DNA from: Cellulomonadaceae bacterium
GTDB lineage: Bacteria > Actinomycetota > Actinomycetes > Actinomycetales > Cellulomonadaceae
Assembly: GCA_031256435.1 (NCBI GenBank)
Contig: JAIRQO010000055.1
Location: 1-44,193, forward strand
Reading direction: 5' to 3'
DNA length: 44,193 nucleotides
Positions 21,173-29,376 of this stretch are shown here, piece by piece. A program made the position numbers and the translations under genes. The first letter of the stretch is position 1, and the number at the start of each line of letters is the position of its first letter. The notes below the pieces were generated by a model. It made no database searches, had not been told where the DNA came from, and was given only the letters and a program-made list of their open reading frames with translations.

Positions 21173-22288
21173 GTGACCGTCCATGACGCCACGCTGCATC
21201 CCTCGCAGCGTCCACACCTGTCAGCCATGGTGGAGGATCATGTTCACGGGTGGATGACCCTCCTTGCTCGTCGCGCATTCGGCTGGCTGCCCCGGATCGA
21301 TCCGTTCATTGGCCTCGGAACCCCCACCTCCGTGCGGGTCCTGGCCCGCGTGCTCACCTCACCTCGCCGCGTGGGACGCGGCTCCCCCATGGCCGTGGAC
21401 CGAGGGTTCCGCTCCTATATGACCTTACCCGCCGCTGGCGAGACCATCATTGTGACTATCGGCTCCACCCGCGTGGAGGTCACCTGTGACCGCGCCGGAT
21501 ACGTTGATACGGTCATTGACCTGGTGGAGGGCTCTTCCTTGGAACCCGGGTGGCAGCGTGTGGTGCTCCAAACCACGGGACGCGGACCCATGATGCGGGT
21601 GGGTCACGTACTCATTATTGGGCCCGATTCCCAGTACGGCGTCATCTCCGATATTGATGACACCATCATGGAAACCTCCGTCCCTCGGCTCGCCGTGGCA
21701 CTGTGGAACACCTTCCTGGCGCGGCCCAGTTCCCGCCGTGCCGTGCCCGGAATGCCGCAGCTCTACCGGTGGCTCGCTACTCGCCAGCCCACCGCGCCCT
21801 TCATTTACCTGTCCGCCGGAGCGTGGAACAGTTTCCGTAATCTGGAACGATTCTTCACCTCCTTTGGCTACCCGCGCGGCCCCAAACTCCTCACCGATTT
21901 TGGCCCCACCGCCACGGGATGGTTCCGCTCCGGCCCACAACATAAACGCGTGGAACTCCAGTGGCTCATCGAAACCTTCCCTCAGGTGACGTGGCTTCTC
22001 ATTGGCGACGATGGACAATCCGACCCCCAGGTGTATGCCGAGATTGCCTCGCGCTACCCGCAGCGGATTGCCGGTGTGGCAACGCACCTGGTGAAACCGC
22101 AGCGGGATTCGGGTGGGCGCACGGCGGCTGGGGGTCCGGCGGGGAGCGGTGGTGAAGGCACGGGCGCGAGCAAGGCTGGCTCAGCCTCCGTGCCCGTGCC
22201 CATGTCCGTGCCCACAGCCAATGCCCGCGACGGCCTGAGCCTGCGCTCCCAACTGGATGCGTTGGACGTCTGGCCAACCGTGACGTAG
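21173..22288 (+). CDS. App1 family phosphatidate phosphatase-like protein (DUF2183)
   Basis: 371 aa. GTG 21173 follows GAGGG (21161-21165) at 7 bases, and sits 10 bases after the CPBP stop. The central HAD-like motif YGVISDIDDTIMETSVP carries the DxDxT nucleophile; it is followed by PFIYLSAGAWNSFRNL, TGWFRSGPQHKR and WLLIGDDGQSDPQVYAEIA, the typical App1 order. An N-terminal beta-rich domain precedes it and a ~50-residue Gly/Ser/Val/Pro tail ends the protein. Yeast App1 dephosphorylates phosphatidic acid; for the bacterial family a phospholipid phosphatase role is inferred. There is no signal peptide. Confidence 0.9.
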   Translation: MTVHDATLHPSQRPHLSAMVEDHVHGWMTLLARRAFGWLPRIDPFIGLGTPTSVRVLARVLTSPRRVGRGSPMAVDRGFRSYMTLPAAGETIIVTIGSTRVEVTCDRAGYVDTVIDLVEGSSLEPGWQRVVLQTTGRGPMMRVGHVLIIGPDSQYGVISDIDDTIMETSVPRLAVALWNTFLARPSSRRAVPGMPQLYRWLATRQPTAPFIYLSAGAWNSFRNLERFFTSFGYPRGPKLLTDFGPTATGWFRSGPQHKRVELQWLIETFPQVTWLLIGDDGQSDPQVYAEIASRYPQRIAGVATHLVKPQRDSGGRTAAGGPAGSGGEGTGASKAGSASVPVPMSVPTANARDGLSLRSQLDALDVWPTVT

Positions 22289-22409
22289 TGTACGGTGTGG
22301 ATTCGCCTGGATGCTGGAGCAATCTTCACCCCTCACCCAGGAACCGTGTGACACCGCGCACCCGCCCGCGCCTTCGTCTGACCCCTTCGCACCTTTAAGT
22401 TGAGGCTTT

Positions 22410-23786
22410 GTGACTACATCACCTTCGTCGAGTTTGGCATTGGAACCGGGCACCGCCCAGTACGCCACCGCCAAACACGTGCGCACCTCGCTCATCGCCA
22501 TGTTTGGCGTGTTCGGCGTGGTGGTCACGGCCTGGGGTGGCCGCATGCCCGCCATCCGTTCCGCGCTGGGGATGACCGATGGCGAGATCGGTTCCATCAT
22601 TGTGCTGGGTGCCATTGGCTCCCTCATCTCGGTGGCCTTTGTGGGGGCCGTGATTCCTCGCATTGGTTCACGCGCCACCCTCACCATTGGCAACTGGCTT
22701 GCCATGCTCGGGATGGTGATCCTAGGCATCGGCGTACTACGGGGCTCCGTCCCGGTGTTTGCCGTAGGCATCTTCCTCAACGGGGTATCCAACCCCTTTG
22801 CTAACGCCACCAGTAACCTGGAGGGCGCCCGGGTGGAGAAAATGCTGGGACATGCGGTGCTTCCCCAACTCCATGCTGCGTTCCCCGTGGGTGCCGCCTT
22901 GGGAGCCGTCATTGCGGCCATCACGGCCCACCTCCACATTCACGCCGGTTGGCACGTCATCGGCATTGCCCTGGTGTGCTTCGGCGTGCGCATCCTCCTC
23001 ATTCCACCAGCCACCGAACTCCAGGACGAGCCGCTGCGGGCGCTGCCCAAGAAGGCGGCAGCAAAATCTGCTCCCGGAGTGGACGCCCCGGCCGCTGAAA
23101 CTACCAGTGGCTCGTCGATAGGGAGTGGCACTGGGGTAGGTGCCGGGGTTGGCACGGGAGCGGGTGCTGGAGCTAGTACCGGAACAGGAACCGTCCGCGC
23201 GCCGTATGCCGTACGTGCAGCCTGGACTGAATCCCGCACGCTGCTGATCGGCATTGTGCTCCTGGCCGCCACCGCCTCGGAAGGAGCCGCCTCCAACTGG
23301 CTCAACCTTGGCGTGGTGGATGGCTTTGACATCCCGGATCAGTATGGCGCTTTGGCTTACGGCACCTTTGTCATCTCCATGCTGATTGTGCGCGTATTTG
23401 GTGCGGGACTCATCACGCGGCATGGCCGAGTGCCCGTGCTGTACGTCTGCGGTGGCACCGCGTTGACGGGTTTGCTGCTGTTCAGCCTGGCCCCCACCTT
23501 GCCCCTGGCCTGGTTGGGCATCATCCTGTGGGGCATGGGCGCTGCGATGGCCTGGCCCGTAGCCATGGCCGCTGCCGCCGATGATCCGTACAAGGCCGCC
23601 GCCCGCGTTTCCGTGGTGAGTACCTTCTCTTCCATCTCGATGTTGGGGGCACCTCCCCTGCTCGGCATGTTGGCCGATTCCGTGGGAATCCGCAGGGCAC
23701 TCCTAGCGTTGTCCGTGCTGATGATTCTGTCCCTCGCGGTGGCTCGTATCGCTCGCGAGGAACGGGTGGACGAGCCGGTCAGTTGA
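22410..23786 (+). CDS. Major facilitator superfamily transporter
   Basis: 458 aa with about twelve membrane helices in two halves (first helix SLIAMFGVFGVVVTAWGGRM; second half from LLIGIVLLAATASEGAASNW). The A-loop motif equivalent is IPRIGSRATLTIG. The layout resembles the sugar/drug MFS group that includes YbjJ. Between the halves is an unusually Gly/Thr/Ala-rich linker (residues ~225-260: SGTGVGAGVGTGAGAGASTG). GTG 22410 has GAGG 5 bases upstream and TAAGTT 8 bases upstream; both readings support it. Substrate not assignable. It converges on the Nudix gene with 19 bases between the stops. Confidence 0.88.
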   Translation: MTTSPSSSLALEPGTAQYATAKHVRTSLIAMFGVFGVVVTAWGGRMPAIRSALGMTDGEIGSIIVLGAIGSLISVAFVGAVIPRIGSRATLTIGNWLAMLGMVILGIGVLRGSVPVFAVGIFLNGVSNPFANATSNLEGARVEKMLGHAVLPQLHAAFPVGAALGAVIAAITAHLHIHAGWHVIGIALVCFGVRILLIPPATELQDEPLRALPKKAAAKSAPGVDAPAAETTSGSSIGSGTGVGAGVGTGAGAGASTGTGTVRAPYAVRAAWTESRTLLIGIVLLAATASEGAASNWLNLGVVDGFDIPDQYGALAYGTFVISMLIVRVFGAGLITRHGRVPVLYVCGGTALTGLLLFSLAPTLPLAWLGIILWGMGAAMAWPVAMAAAADDPYKAAARVSVVSTFSSISMLGAPPLLGMLADSVGIRRALLALSVLMILSLAVARIAREERVDEPVS

Positions 23787-23805
23787 GACTCTGGGAGCCT
23801 GCGCA

Positions 23806-24276
23806 TCAACCCTGGAACAGTCTGCGCGCCAACTCCCGCACAATCGGGAGGTCACCCTCCAACCAGTCAACAGACATCACCGTGGAGGCCGTCAACCAGC
23901 GCACATGATCATGGTCCACCCTGGGTACGGGAACCCCTGACACGAGCCGGGCCAGCCACACCCGCATGATGTGGCGATCCGTAATGAACCATCCGTCATG
24001 GCCGCTGAGGTGGTCCGGTCCAGGAATCTCTGGACCAAGTTCCACCTCAATCCCCAGTTCCTCCCGCAACTCCCTCAGGAGGGCTTCAGCAGGCTGCTCG
24101 CATTCTTCCACCTTGCCGCCAGGGAACTCGTACTTTCCCGCAGCGTAGTCCGGATGCGTCCGCCGGGCAGCGAGCATCTTTGTAGGGCATTCCAGGGAAT
24201 CAACCAGAGCGGCGGCTACCACAAGCCTGCGGTGTTGACCGCCCACCTCGTCGGGAATCACTAACGGAGCATTCAT
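23806..24276 (-). CDS. Nudix hydrolase, MutT-like
   Basis: 156 aa. The complete Nudix box is present: it begins GGKVEECEQPAEALLREL and ends REELGIE, matching Gx5Ex7REUxEExGU. Flanks are VVAAALVDS, MLAARRTHPDYAAGKYEFPG and a C-terminal HDHVRWLTAS. The length and the WEFPGGK-like (YEFPGGK) entry resemble MutT/8-oxo-dGTP diphosphatases or CTP pyrophosphohydrolases. It hydrolyses a nucleoside diphosphate linked to X, using Mg2+. It starts 5 bases after the LysR stop, so it is in the same operon; a LysR regulator controlling a sanitation enzyme would be unusual and may be coincidental. Confidence 0.92.
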   Translation of the reverse strand: MNAPLVIPDEVGGQHRRLVVAAALVDSLECPTKMLAARRTHPDYAAGKYEFPGGKVEECEQPAEALLRELREELGIEVELGPEIPGPDHLSGHDGWFITDRHIMRVWLARLVSGVPVPRVDHDHVRWLTASTVMSVDWLEGDLPIVRELARRLFQG

Positions 24277-24281
24277 GGGCG

Positions 24282-25187
24282 TTACCGCAGGTCCAGGTCA
24301 TCAGCAATGACCACCATCTGGTCAATCACGGCCATCACGGCAGCACTCGGCTCGTGCCGTCCGCTGCGGTGGCGGGCGTAAAGCCTCCGAGCACCCAACC
24401 CAGTCAGCCTCACTGCATTGATGGGCGCGTGCAGGCGGCCTTCCAGAGCGAGAGCGGGAACCAAAGCCACCCCTTGCCCCGCGGACACCAGCGTGATGGT
24501 GGTGTCAAAATCAAAGGTGGAATGCCGCCGGTCAATGGCGCAGCCCAGTTGGTACTCAAGCCGCCTCAGGGCACGGTCCGCCGCTGTGCCTTCCTCGCCG
24601 TTGACAAAAGTCAAATGGGCCACATCACTCAACCGCTGCGGGACGGGATGGCTGGCCGGGATGATGAGGCGCCACGGTTCGTCCAGCAGGGGAATTTCAG
24701 CCAGTCCCTTGTGGGGGGTTCCGCGCGTGTCCGCGTCCCGTTCCACCACTACAATGTCCAGGTCACCAGACCGCAGCATACGGTGTGCCACTTCAGGTTC
24801 GCGCTCTTGGACATCCAGTTCGATGCCTGGATACGAGTCCCTCAGGCGTGGCAGCGCCGGGGCAATGACGGCCCGGATCACTGTTTGGAATCCGCCAATG
24901 GACACCTTCCCCGCAACGCCGTCCCCCAGGGAGGCAATGGCCTGGTTGGCGGACACCAATTCGGCTTCAATGCGTTCTGCGGCTTCGGCCAGAATCTTTC
25001 CCGGAGCGGTCAGCGTCACACCGCGCGGTCCACGTTCCAGGACGGGGAACCCTTCCTCGGCTTCCAAACGCGAGATCTGTTGAGACACCGCCGAGGGGGT
25101 CACCCCCAGCAGTTCTGCAGCCGCCAGCACGCCTCCGGCTCGGTACACCGCAAGGAGGAAGGTCAGACGCCGCGTGTCAGTAGCCAT
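24282..25187 (-). CDS. LysR family transcriptional regulator
   Basis: 301 aa. The N-terminal winged HTH is clear: RRLTFLLAVYRAGGVLAAAE, then VTPSAVSQQISRLEAEEGFPVLERG and a wing with VTLTAPGKIL. The remaining ~210 residues form the periplasmic-binding-like effector domain (IGGFQTVIRAVIAPALPRLR, DIVVVERDADTRG). The start is supported by TAGAGT ending 6 bases before ATG 25187 with no ribosome site. It is divergent from the hydrolase gene at 25295 and co-directional with the Nudix gene. LysR proteins usually control the divergent gene; a TTGTTCAACA partial palindrome lies in the shared 107-base region. Confidence 0.93.
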   Translation of the reverse strand: MATDTRRLTFLLAVYRAGGVLAAAELLGVTPSAVSQQISRLEAEEGFPVLERGPRGVTLTAPGKILAEAAERIEAELVSANQAIASLGDGVAGKVSIGGFQTVIRAVIAPALPRLRDSYPGIELDVQEREPEVAHRMLRSGDLDIVVVERDADTRGTPHKGLAEIPLLDEPWRLIIPASHPVPQRLSDVAHLTFVNGEEGTAADRALRRLEYQLGCAIDRRHSTFDFDTTITLVSAGQGVALVPALALEGRLHAPINAVRLTGLGARRLYARHRSGRHEPSAAVMAVIDQMVVIADDLDLR

Positions 25188-25193
25188 ACAGTA

Positions 25194-25199
25194 ACTCTA
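25194..25199 (-). promoter_or_regulatory. Putative -10 of leaderless LysR transcript
   Basis: TAGAGT on the minus strand ends 6 bases before ATG 25187. Confidence 0.4.
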
Positions 25200-25282
25200 G
25201 CCGTAGATGGCCTGATTGTTCAACATTGGTGAAGTGGCGCCTTCGGGCCGCCGCGCCGGGCGGAGTTGCCTCGGTGGCGTGC

Positions 25283-25288
25283 TACTTT
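25283..25288 (+). promoter_or_regulatory. Putative -10 of leaderless hydrolase transcript
   Basis: TACTTT ends 6 bases before ATG 25295. Confidence 0.4.
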
Positions 25289-25294
25289 GCGATT

Positions 25295-26359
25295 ATGAAC
25301 TCTGGCGATCCTCAGTGGCAGCCGGACGTCCTGCCCGGATACGAGGCTCTCACATTGCCGCTCGGTCAGGATGACGAGGGAGAACTGGTGGCCACCCTCG
25401 TTCGTCGGGCCAAGGCTGGACACGGTGACGGGCCCGCGGCTATCAACCTGCTCTACCTTCACGGCTGGTGTGACTACTTCTTCCAGACCCACCTTGCCGA
25501 TTTTTGGGAATCCCTCGGCGTGCGGTTTCACGCGCTTGACTTGCGCAAATATGGCCGCTCGTTGCGCCCCGGCCAGACACCCGGCTATGTCACTTCGCTT
25601 GACCAGTACGACGACGATATCGAGGCGGCCCTTGCCGTCATCGGCGAGGATGCACCTCTGGTATTGATGGGACACTCCACCGGAGGACTGGTGTGGTCCA
25701 CCTGGGTGCCGCGGCATCCCGGCCGGGCCGTGGGGTTGGTCCTGAACTCGCCGTGGCTGGAATTCCAAGCCGGGGACGTGGGCCGCAAAGCCCTGGAAGT
25801 GCCGTTCCGCGTACAGGCGGCCATGGCGCCTCGCAGCCACATTGTCAACATTGATCCCGGGTTCTACTCGCGGTCCATTTCCAACCGGTATGACGGCGAG
25901 TGGACCGTGGACCCCGCGTGGCGACCCGACGTCACGTGGCAGGCCACCCCGGCCTGGATCACCGCCGTGTTTGATGCCCATGAAGCGGTGGCTCACGGGT
26001 TGCACATTGACATCCCCATTCTGGTGTTCCTCAGTGCCAAATTTGCCCCGCCTCTGCGCTGGGGCGAGGACATGACCAGGAATGACACCGTGATCAATGT
26101 AGAAGCCGTGGCGCAACGGGTTCCCTGGCTGGGAGACGTGGTCACACTGGTTCGCCTCGAAGGGGCCCTGCATGACGTCACGTTGTCCGCTGCACCCGTG
26201 CGGGAACGATTATGGGCAGAATCATCCCGCTGGTACCGGGGGTACATTGAGCCCGAGGTGGTTTCCGACGAGCCTGACGACGAGTCCGCCGAAACCCCGC
26301 CGCCTCGGAATTGGTGGCAACGTTTCATCTCCGGCGAAGGCCTGTTTGCCGGGCCCTAA
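25295..26359 (+). CDS. Alpha/beta hydrolase (lysophospholipase-like)
   Basis: 354 aa. ATG 25295 is chosen over an upstream in-frame codon because the conserved region starts after it and TACTTT lies 6 bases upstream. The fold landmarks are INLLYLHGWCDYFFQ (oxyanion strand), HALDLRKYGRSLRPGQ, and the nucleophile elbow LVLMGHSTGGLVWSTWV (Ser of GHSTG). A later acid and His are likely in IPILVFLSAKF and LEGALHDVTLS. The chain ends with an acidic linker and PRNWWQRFISGEG. Monoacylglycerol lipase / lysophospholipase-like activity is inferred; substrate unknown. Divergent from the LysR gene, it is a candidate target of that regulator. Confidence 0.85.
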   Translation: MNSGDPQWQPDVLPGYEALTLPLGQDDEGELVATLVRRAKAGHGDGPAAINLLYLHGWCDYFFQTHLADFWESLGVRFHALDLRKYGRSLRPGQTPGYVTSLDQYDDDIEAALAVIGEDAPLVLMGHSTGGLVWSTWVPRHPGRAVGLVLNSPWLEFQAGDVGRKALEVPFRVQAAMAPRSHIVNIDPGFYSRSISNRYDGEWTVDPAWRPDVTWQATPAWITAVFDAHEAVAHGLHIDIPILVFLSAKFAPPLRWGEDMTRNDTVINVEAVAQRVPWLGDVVTLVRLEGALHDVTLSAAPVRERLWAESSRWYRGYIEPEVVSDEPDDESAETPPPRNWWQRFISGEGLFAGP

Positions 26360-26448
26360 CTTCTAGGTAGGCGCTTGATCCATACCACCTGACCCCGCCA
26401 CCCTCGTTGTACCCCCTCTCGCTGGCCGCACCACCCCATCGTCGCACC

Positions 26449-26567
26449 TTGTGGGCCCGGATGAGAGTGCCGACAACCCTCGTGGGCCCGGATCAGTACG
26501 CTGACAACCCTTGTGGGCCCGGATGACTCACCTAATGAGGCCGTATAGGTGAGAGATCCGGGCCCAC
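26449..26567. repeat. GGGCCCGG palindromic repeat, copy B, with two 31-bp tandem units
   Basis: Two 31-bp units (26449-26479 and 26480-26510) share TSGTGGGCCCGGAT-type starts and GACAACCC ends, with variable middles. A third start at 26511 passes into a long palindrome (26514-26567): GTGGGCCCGGAT / ATCCGGGCCCAC and inner CTCACC / GGTGAG. The palindrome is closely related to the one at 10680-10731. The element lies in the 290-base gap between two + strand genes; no other gene is visible there. Confidence 0.85.
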
Positions 26568-26639
26568 GACGAATCAGGCGTGCAGATGGTGGTTCGGCGA
26601 GCGGGATGGGTCCGGAATGCACGCGGGAGTTCCGTGGCG

Positions 26640-26645
26640 CACAAT
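26640..26645 (+). promoter_or_regulatory. Putative -10 of leaderless DUF726 transcript
   Basis: CACAAT ends 6 bases before GTG 26652. Confidence 0.3.
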
Positions 26646-26651
26646 GAGAAG

Positions 26652-27488
26652 GTGAGTTCTGCAAACGCGTTGCGCGCTGCCATGACCGGTCCCGTTGCCA
26701 ACTCCGCAGCCGCAGCGGCTGCCGCTGGTCCTCCCATGTGCCTGGCCCCGCTGGCGCAACCGCTGGCCGGGCCCGCCGTGGACGCAGCGTTCGCTGTCAC
26801 TAAACTCCGGGACGGCACCGGCCCCACCGTGCTCTTTGCCAACGGCTTCTTGTCCGAAGGGGAAACGGGCTGGGGCAACTTCAAGCCGCTCATTGACTCC
26901 AAGTTCCCCCAATCACCTGTGTGCCGGGTCAACTGGGGCGCTCAACAACAACTCGATTTTGGGTCCTGGCTCAAAGCCAGTGGCCAGGTGGTGAAAGGCA
27001 TGCTGACCGGGAAAGCAGGCGCAAGCGTATCCAGTCTGAAAGACTCCCTGGAAGGCAACCCCTGGACCATCGCCAAACAACATGCCGAACAGGCAGGGAA
27101 GCAACTCGCGGATCAAATCCGGGCCTTGGACCCCGGCACCTCCGTGGTCCTGGTGGGGCATAGCCTAGGAGCACGCCTGATGTCCTACGCGGGGTTGACG
27201 CTTGGCGCGTCCGGGGCGGCTGGACGATTGCAGGAGGTTCACCTCACCGGTGCGGCGATTTCGCGCGATCACGATTGGGGTGCCTTGAACAAAGCGGTGA
27301 GTGCCATGGTGAACAATTATTACTCGGGACACGATCCCGTGTTGTTAGCGCTCTACGGCGCTGCCGAACCTGCGCCCGCAGTGGGCCCCGTGGGATTCGA
27401 CGCCCACCAGCCACGCATCTCCGATCACGATTACACCGCCAAAGTCAACGGCCACTCAGACTACTTCTCCGCCGTGAAGTTGGTGTAA
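26652..27488 (+). CDS. DUF726-like alpha/beta hydrolase
   Basis: 278 aa. GTG 26652 is preferred (CACAAT 6 bases upstream); upstream in-frame codons lack support, so the exact start is uncertain. An Ala-rich N-terminus (VANSAAAAAAAGPPM) precedes TVLFANGFLSEGETGWGNFK. The nucleophile elbow is TSVVLVGHSLGARLMSYAGL (Ser of GHSLG), and YSGHDPVLLALY and a terminal GHSDYFSAVKL supply the probable acid and His. This order (ANGFLSEG, VNWGAQQ, GHSLGARL, NYYSGHDPVL) matches the DUF726/TMCO4-like hydrolases as I remember them. Cellular role unknown. It converges on hipA with 45 bases between the stops. Confidence 0.75.
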   Translation: MSSANALRAAMTGPVANSAAAAAAAGPPMCLAPLAQPLAGPAVDAAFAVTKLRDGTGPTVLFANGFLSEGETGWGNFKPLIDSKFPQSPVCRVNWGAQQQLDFGSWLKASGQVVKGMLTGKAGASVSSLKDSLEGNPWTIAKQHAEQAGKQLADQIRALDPGTSVVLVGHSLGARLMSYAGLTLGASGAAGRLQEVHLTGAAISRDHDWGALNKAVSAMVNNYYSGHDPVLLALYGAAEPAPAVGPVGFDAHQPRISDHDYTAKVNGHSDYFSAVKLV

Positions 27489-27533
27489 CTATCGTCGCAT
27501 GGGGGTGTCCCGGATCACCGCCGAACCCAACGA

Positions 27534-28781
27534 TCAATCACCCTCGGGCCTACCTACGGGGTAGCCCGCCAGGAGGTTGGTGGTGAAGGATCGGATCGTG
27601 TCTTGAAGGTGTACATACGCCCGTTCGTCGGGAGTTTCTGACTCAGCTACGTCAAGGATTTCTTCCAGACATTCGACGACGAGGGTGGATGCGCAGCGGA
27701 CCCCCCAACTCGACAGTTCGCGTGCGAGATGGTCTTGGGTGAGGGAGGCGTGCCGATACTCGCCGTCGATTGCCATGGCCATTTCTCCGTCACTGGGAAG
27801 ATGGGCCTGTGGAACAACGTCATACGCAGGGGCCAGGGTCACTGTTCCATCGGCAGGGTGAAGGAGCGAAATATTCTTGGCGTGGAGATCAAGGTTCCCG
27901 AGCGCTACCGAGAGTACCGCCAATCGCGCCAACAGGCGCACTCCTCGGGAATCACCACTCCCGCTCAGTTGGGAGGCAACCCGTCGGAGAGAAACCACTC
28001 CTCCGTATCGCTGGTACTTCTGGTCGCCACGCGCGCCTAGCACTTGATTGAAGTCTTCTTGATGAATCCGCTGTGGAACAGCCCCGGGGGCCCTATCAAA
28101 TCGCTCAATCACCAGAGCGGGAGCGCCATCAAAATGGCGGAGTTCCGTGGCAAAGGATGCTAAGCCCAATGCCCGTGCGAATCGCGAGCCATATTCCTCG
28201 TCGAAGATGATGCTTGGATGCCGGATGGACATTGGCTTCATGATGTGGGTTGTTGGGTAGCCGTCCAGGGCTCGTGCCCACTGTTCCTCTGCTGCACGGT
28301 GCACCAGGGTGATCTTGTCCTGGACTCCACCCAGCGATGTCTTGCCGCCAACAGGTTTATTGCCCAGGGGGTAAGTAGCTACATTTCGCAACAAGTCTGC
28401 CACCCCCATCTCTGTCAGCAGTTCACATGATGGGGTCAGGGGTTCTCCCGGGGATGTGGGATCCCAGATACACAGGGCGCCGGCCACATCTCGGCCATAC
28501 TGACGAAGCATGCCGAGGGTGTCACCTACTGGAACGCCCGCGGCGGCGGCCAGCCTGATCCGCATTGGACCTTCAGGAAGCAACTCGGCAAAGAAGTTCC
28601 TTCTGCGCGCTTGTCGGTTCCGAGGTAGGTGCGGGACAAGAGGGATTGCCAGTGAAAGCACCTGGCTGTCCAATCCAAAGCGCTCCAGGGCATCAGCAGA
28701 AATGCCGAAGTCAAAGTTATCCCCCTCTCCCACGAGGTGGCCGATGACGATTCCATACAACTCAACAACTAACTTAGTCAT
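27534..28781 (-). CDS. hipA: HipA family serine/threonine kinase toxin
   Basis: 415 aa, typical length. ATG 28781 overlaps the hipB stop by 8 bases, so translation is coupled. Landmarks: N-terminal HipA_N region (LVVELYGIVIGHLVGEGDNF), GDTLGMLRQYGRDVAGAL, the ATP-binding TSLGGVQDKITLV near residue 150, IMKPMS, the catalytic LGNLDLHAKNISLL near residue 300 (N, D, H, K and N all kept), and LAPAYDVVPQ supplying the metal-binding Asp. All key residues are intact, so the kinase is predicted active. In E. coli HipA phosphorylates GltX and triggers dormancy; the target here is unknown. HipB encoded upstream should neutralise it. Confidence 0.93.
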   Translation of the reverse strand: MTKLVVELYGIVIGHLVGEGDNFDFGISADALERFGLDSQVLSLAIPLVPHLPRNRQARRRNFFAELLPEGPMRIRLAAAAGVPVGDTLGMLRQYGRDVAGALCIWDPTSPGEPLTPSCELLTEMGVADLLRNVATYPLGNKPVGGKTSLGGVQDKITLVHRAAEEQWARALDGYPTTHIMKPMSIRHPSIIFDEEYGSRFARALGLASFATELRHFDGAPALVIERFDRAPGAVPQRIHQEDFNQVLGARGDQKYQRYGGVVSLRRVASQLSGSGDSRGVRLLARLAVLSVALGNLDLHAKNISLLHPADGTVTLAPAYDVVPQAHLPSDGEMAMAIDGEYRHASLTQDHLARELSSWGVRCASTLVVECLEEILDVAESETPDERAYVHLQDTIRSFTTNLLAGYPVGRPEGD

Positions 28782-29016
28782 GAGAGTCCTTCTTCGAGAT
28801 CGTTGCGGTGAGGTCGGTTCCGGTGATGTGCAGGTAGGAAAAGAGACGGTCGGTGAAGATGGATGGCTTTCCCGCCTCAATCTCCCAGATGTAGCGTTGT
28901 GTGGTGCCGAGACGGTCAGCGAGTTCTCGCTGACTCCACCCGTTGATCAGGCGAGCCTGCTGCAAAATGCGCCCCAGCGATTGCGGACTGGTGACCTTCC
29001 CCGTGTACTTCATCAT
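28774..29016 (-). CDS. hipB: HipB antitoxin / transcriptional repressor
   Basis: 80 aa with an XRE-type HTH: SLGRILQQARLINGWSQREL, then ADRLGTTQRYIWEIEAGKPS, followed by a short C-terminal helix and a polar tail SKKDSHD. Two adjacent start codons exist: ATG 29016 and ATG 29013. GGGAG (29024-29020 on the minus strand) is better placed for the second, so the protein may be 79 aa. It overlaps hipA by 8 bases (ATGACTAA). HipB both sequesters HipA and represses the operon; the perfect palindrome at 29026-29047, just upstream, is the expected operator. Confidence 0.93.
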   Translation of the reverse strand: MMKYTGKVTSPQSLGRILQQARLINGWSQRELADRLGTTQRYIWEIEAGKPSIFTDRLFSYLHITGTDLTATISKKDSHD

Positions 29017-29025
29017 GACTCCCGC

Positions 29026-29047
29026 GTGACTACAATGTTGTAGTCAC
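29026..29047. promoter_or_regulatory. hipBA operator palindrome
   Basis: GTGACTACAA and TTGTAGTCAC form perfect 10-bp arms around TG, 10 bases upstream of the hipB start. A further half-site, GACTAC (29055-29060), follows 7 bases beyond. Cooperative HipB binding to repeated sites is known for hip operons. Confidence 0.75.
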
Positions 29048-29100
29048 ATTACGCGACTACCAAAACGACGTCAACTGCTCCTTTTGGGGTCAACTCCACA

Positions 29101-29117
29101 GTGCGCTTGGGGGGAGT
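29101..29117. repeat. Duplicate of tRNA-Leu 3' end (att-like direct repeat)
   Basis: GTGCGCTTGGGGGGAGT is identical to 29466-29482, which is the 3' end (acceptor and T-stem) of the minus-strand tRNA-Leu gene. Such duplications mark integration of mobile elements at tRNA 3' ends; the 350 bases between the copies are too short for an element, so this would be a remnant. Confidence 0.65.
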
Positions 29118-29335
29118 AGGCGATCGGCTCCGCCGATCAGCACCCGCTACCTCGGCCTACCGGCCTCGCCACGCGTCGTTTGACTATGCGGCGGCCCACC
29201 AGGCCCCCCGCATGAGCGTCAAACGCCCTCACGGGTGTTAGTCGCTTCGCTCCGGCAACATCTCTCAATCACCTCACTCGTGTACGCAAGCGTTCACAGT
29301 TCGGTTCAATCGGATGTTCAACTCCACAGGCCAAT

Positions 29336-29376
29336 ATCAAAAATGGCCCGGTCCGTTGGACCGAGCAATTTTTGAT
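29336..29376 (-). terminator. Terminator downstream of tRNA-Leu
   Basis: ATCAAAAAT / ATTTTTGAT (9 bp) encloses CGGTCC / GGACCG with loop GTT. On the minus strand the GC stem is followed by CATTTTTGAT, a good rho-independent terminator about 90 bases after the tRNA; it is symmetrical enough to work in both directions. Confidence 0.7.

Noticed and set aside
26449-26567. 31-bp repeats considered as a CRISPR array
   Set aside because: Units are contiguous without unique spacers, and no cas gene is near.
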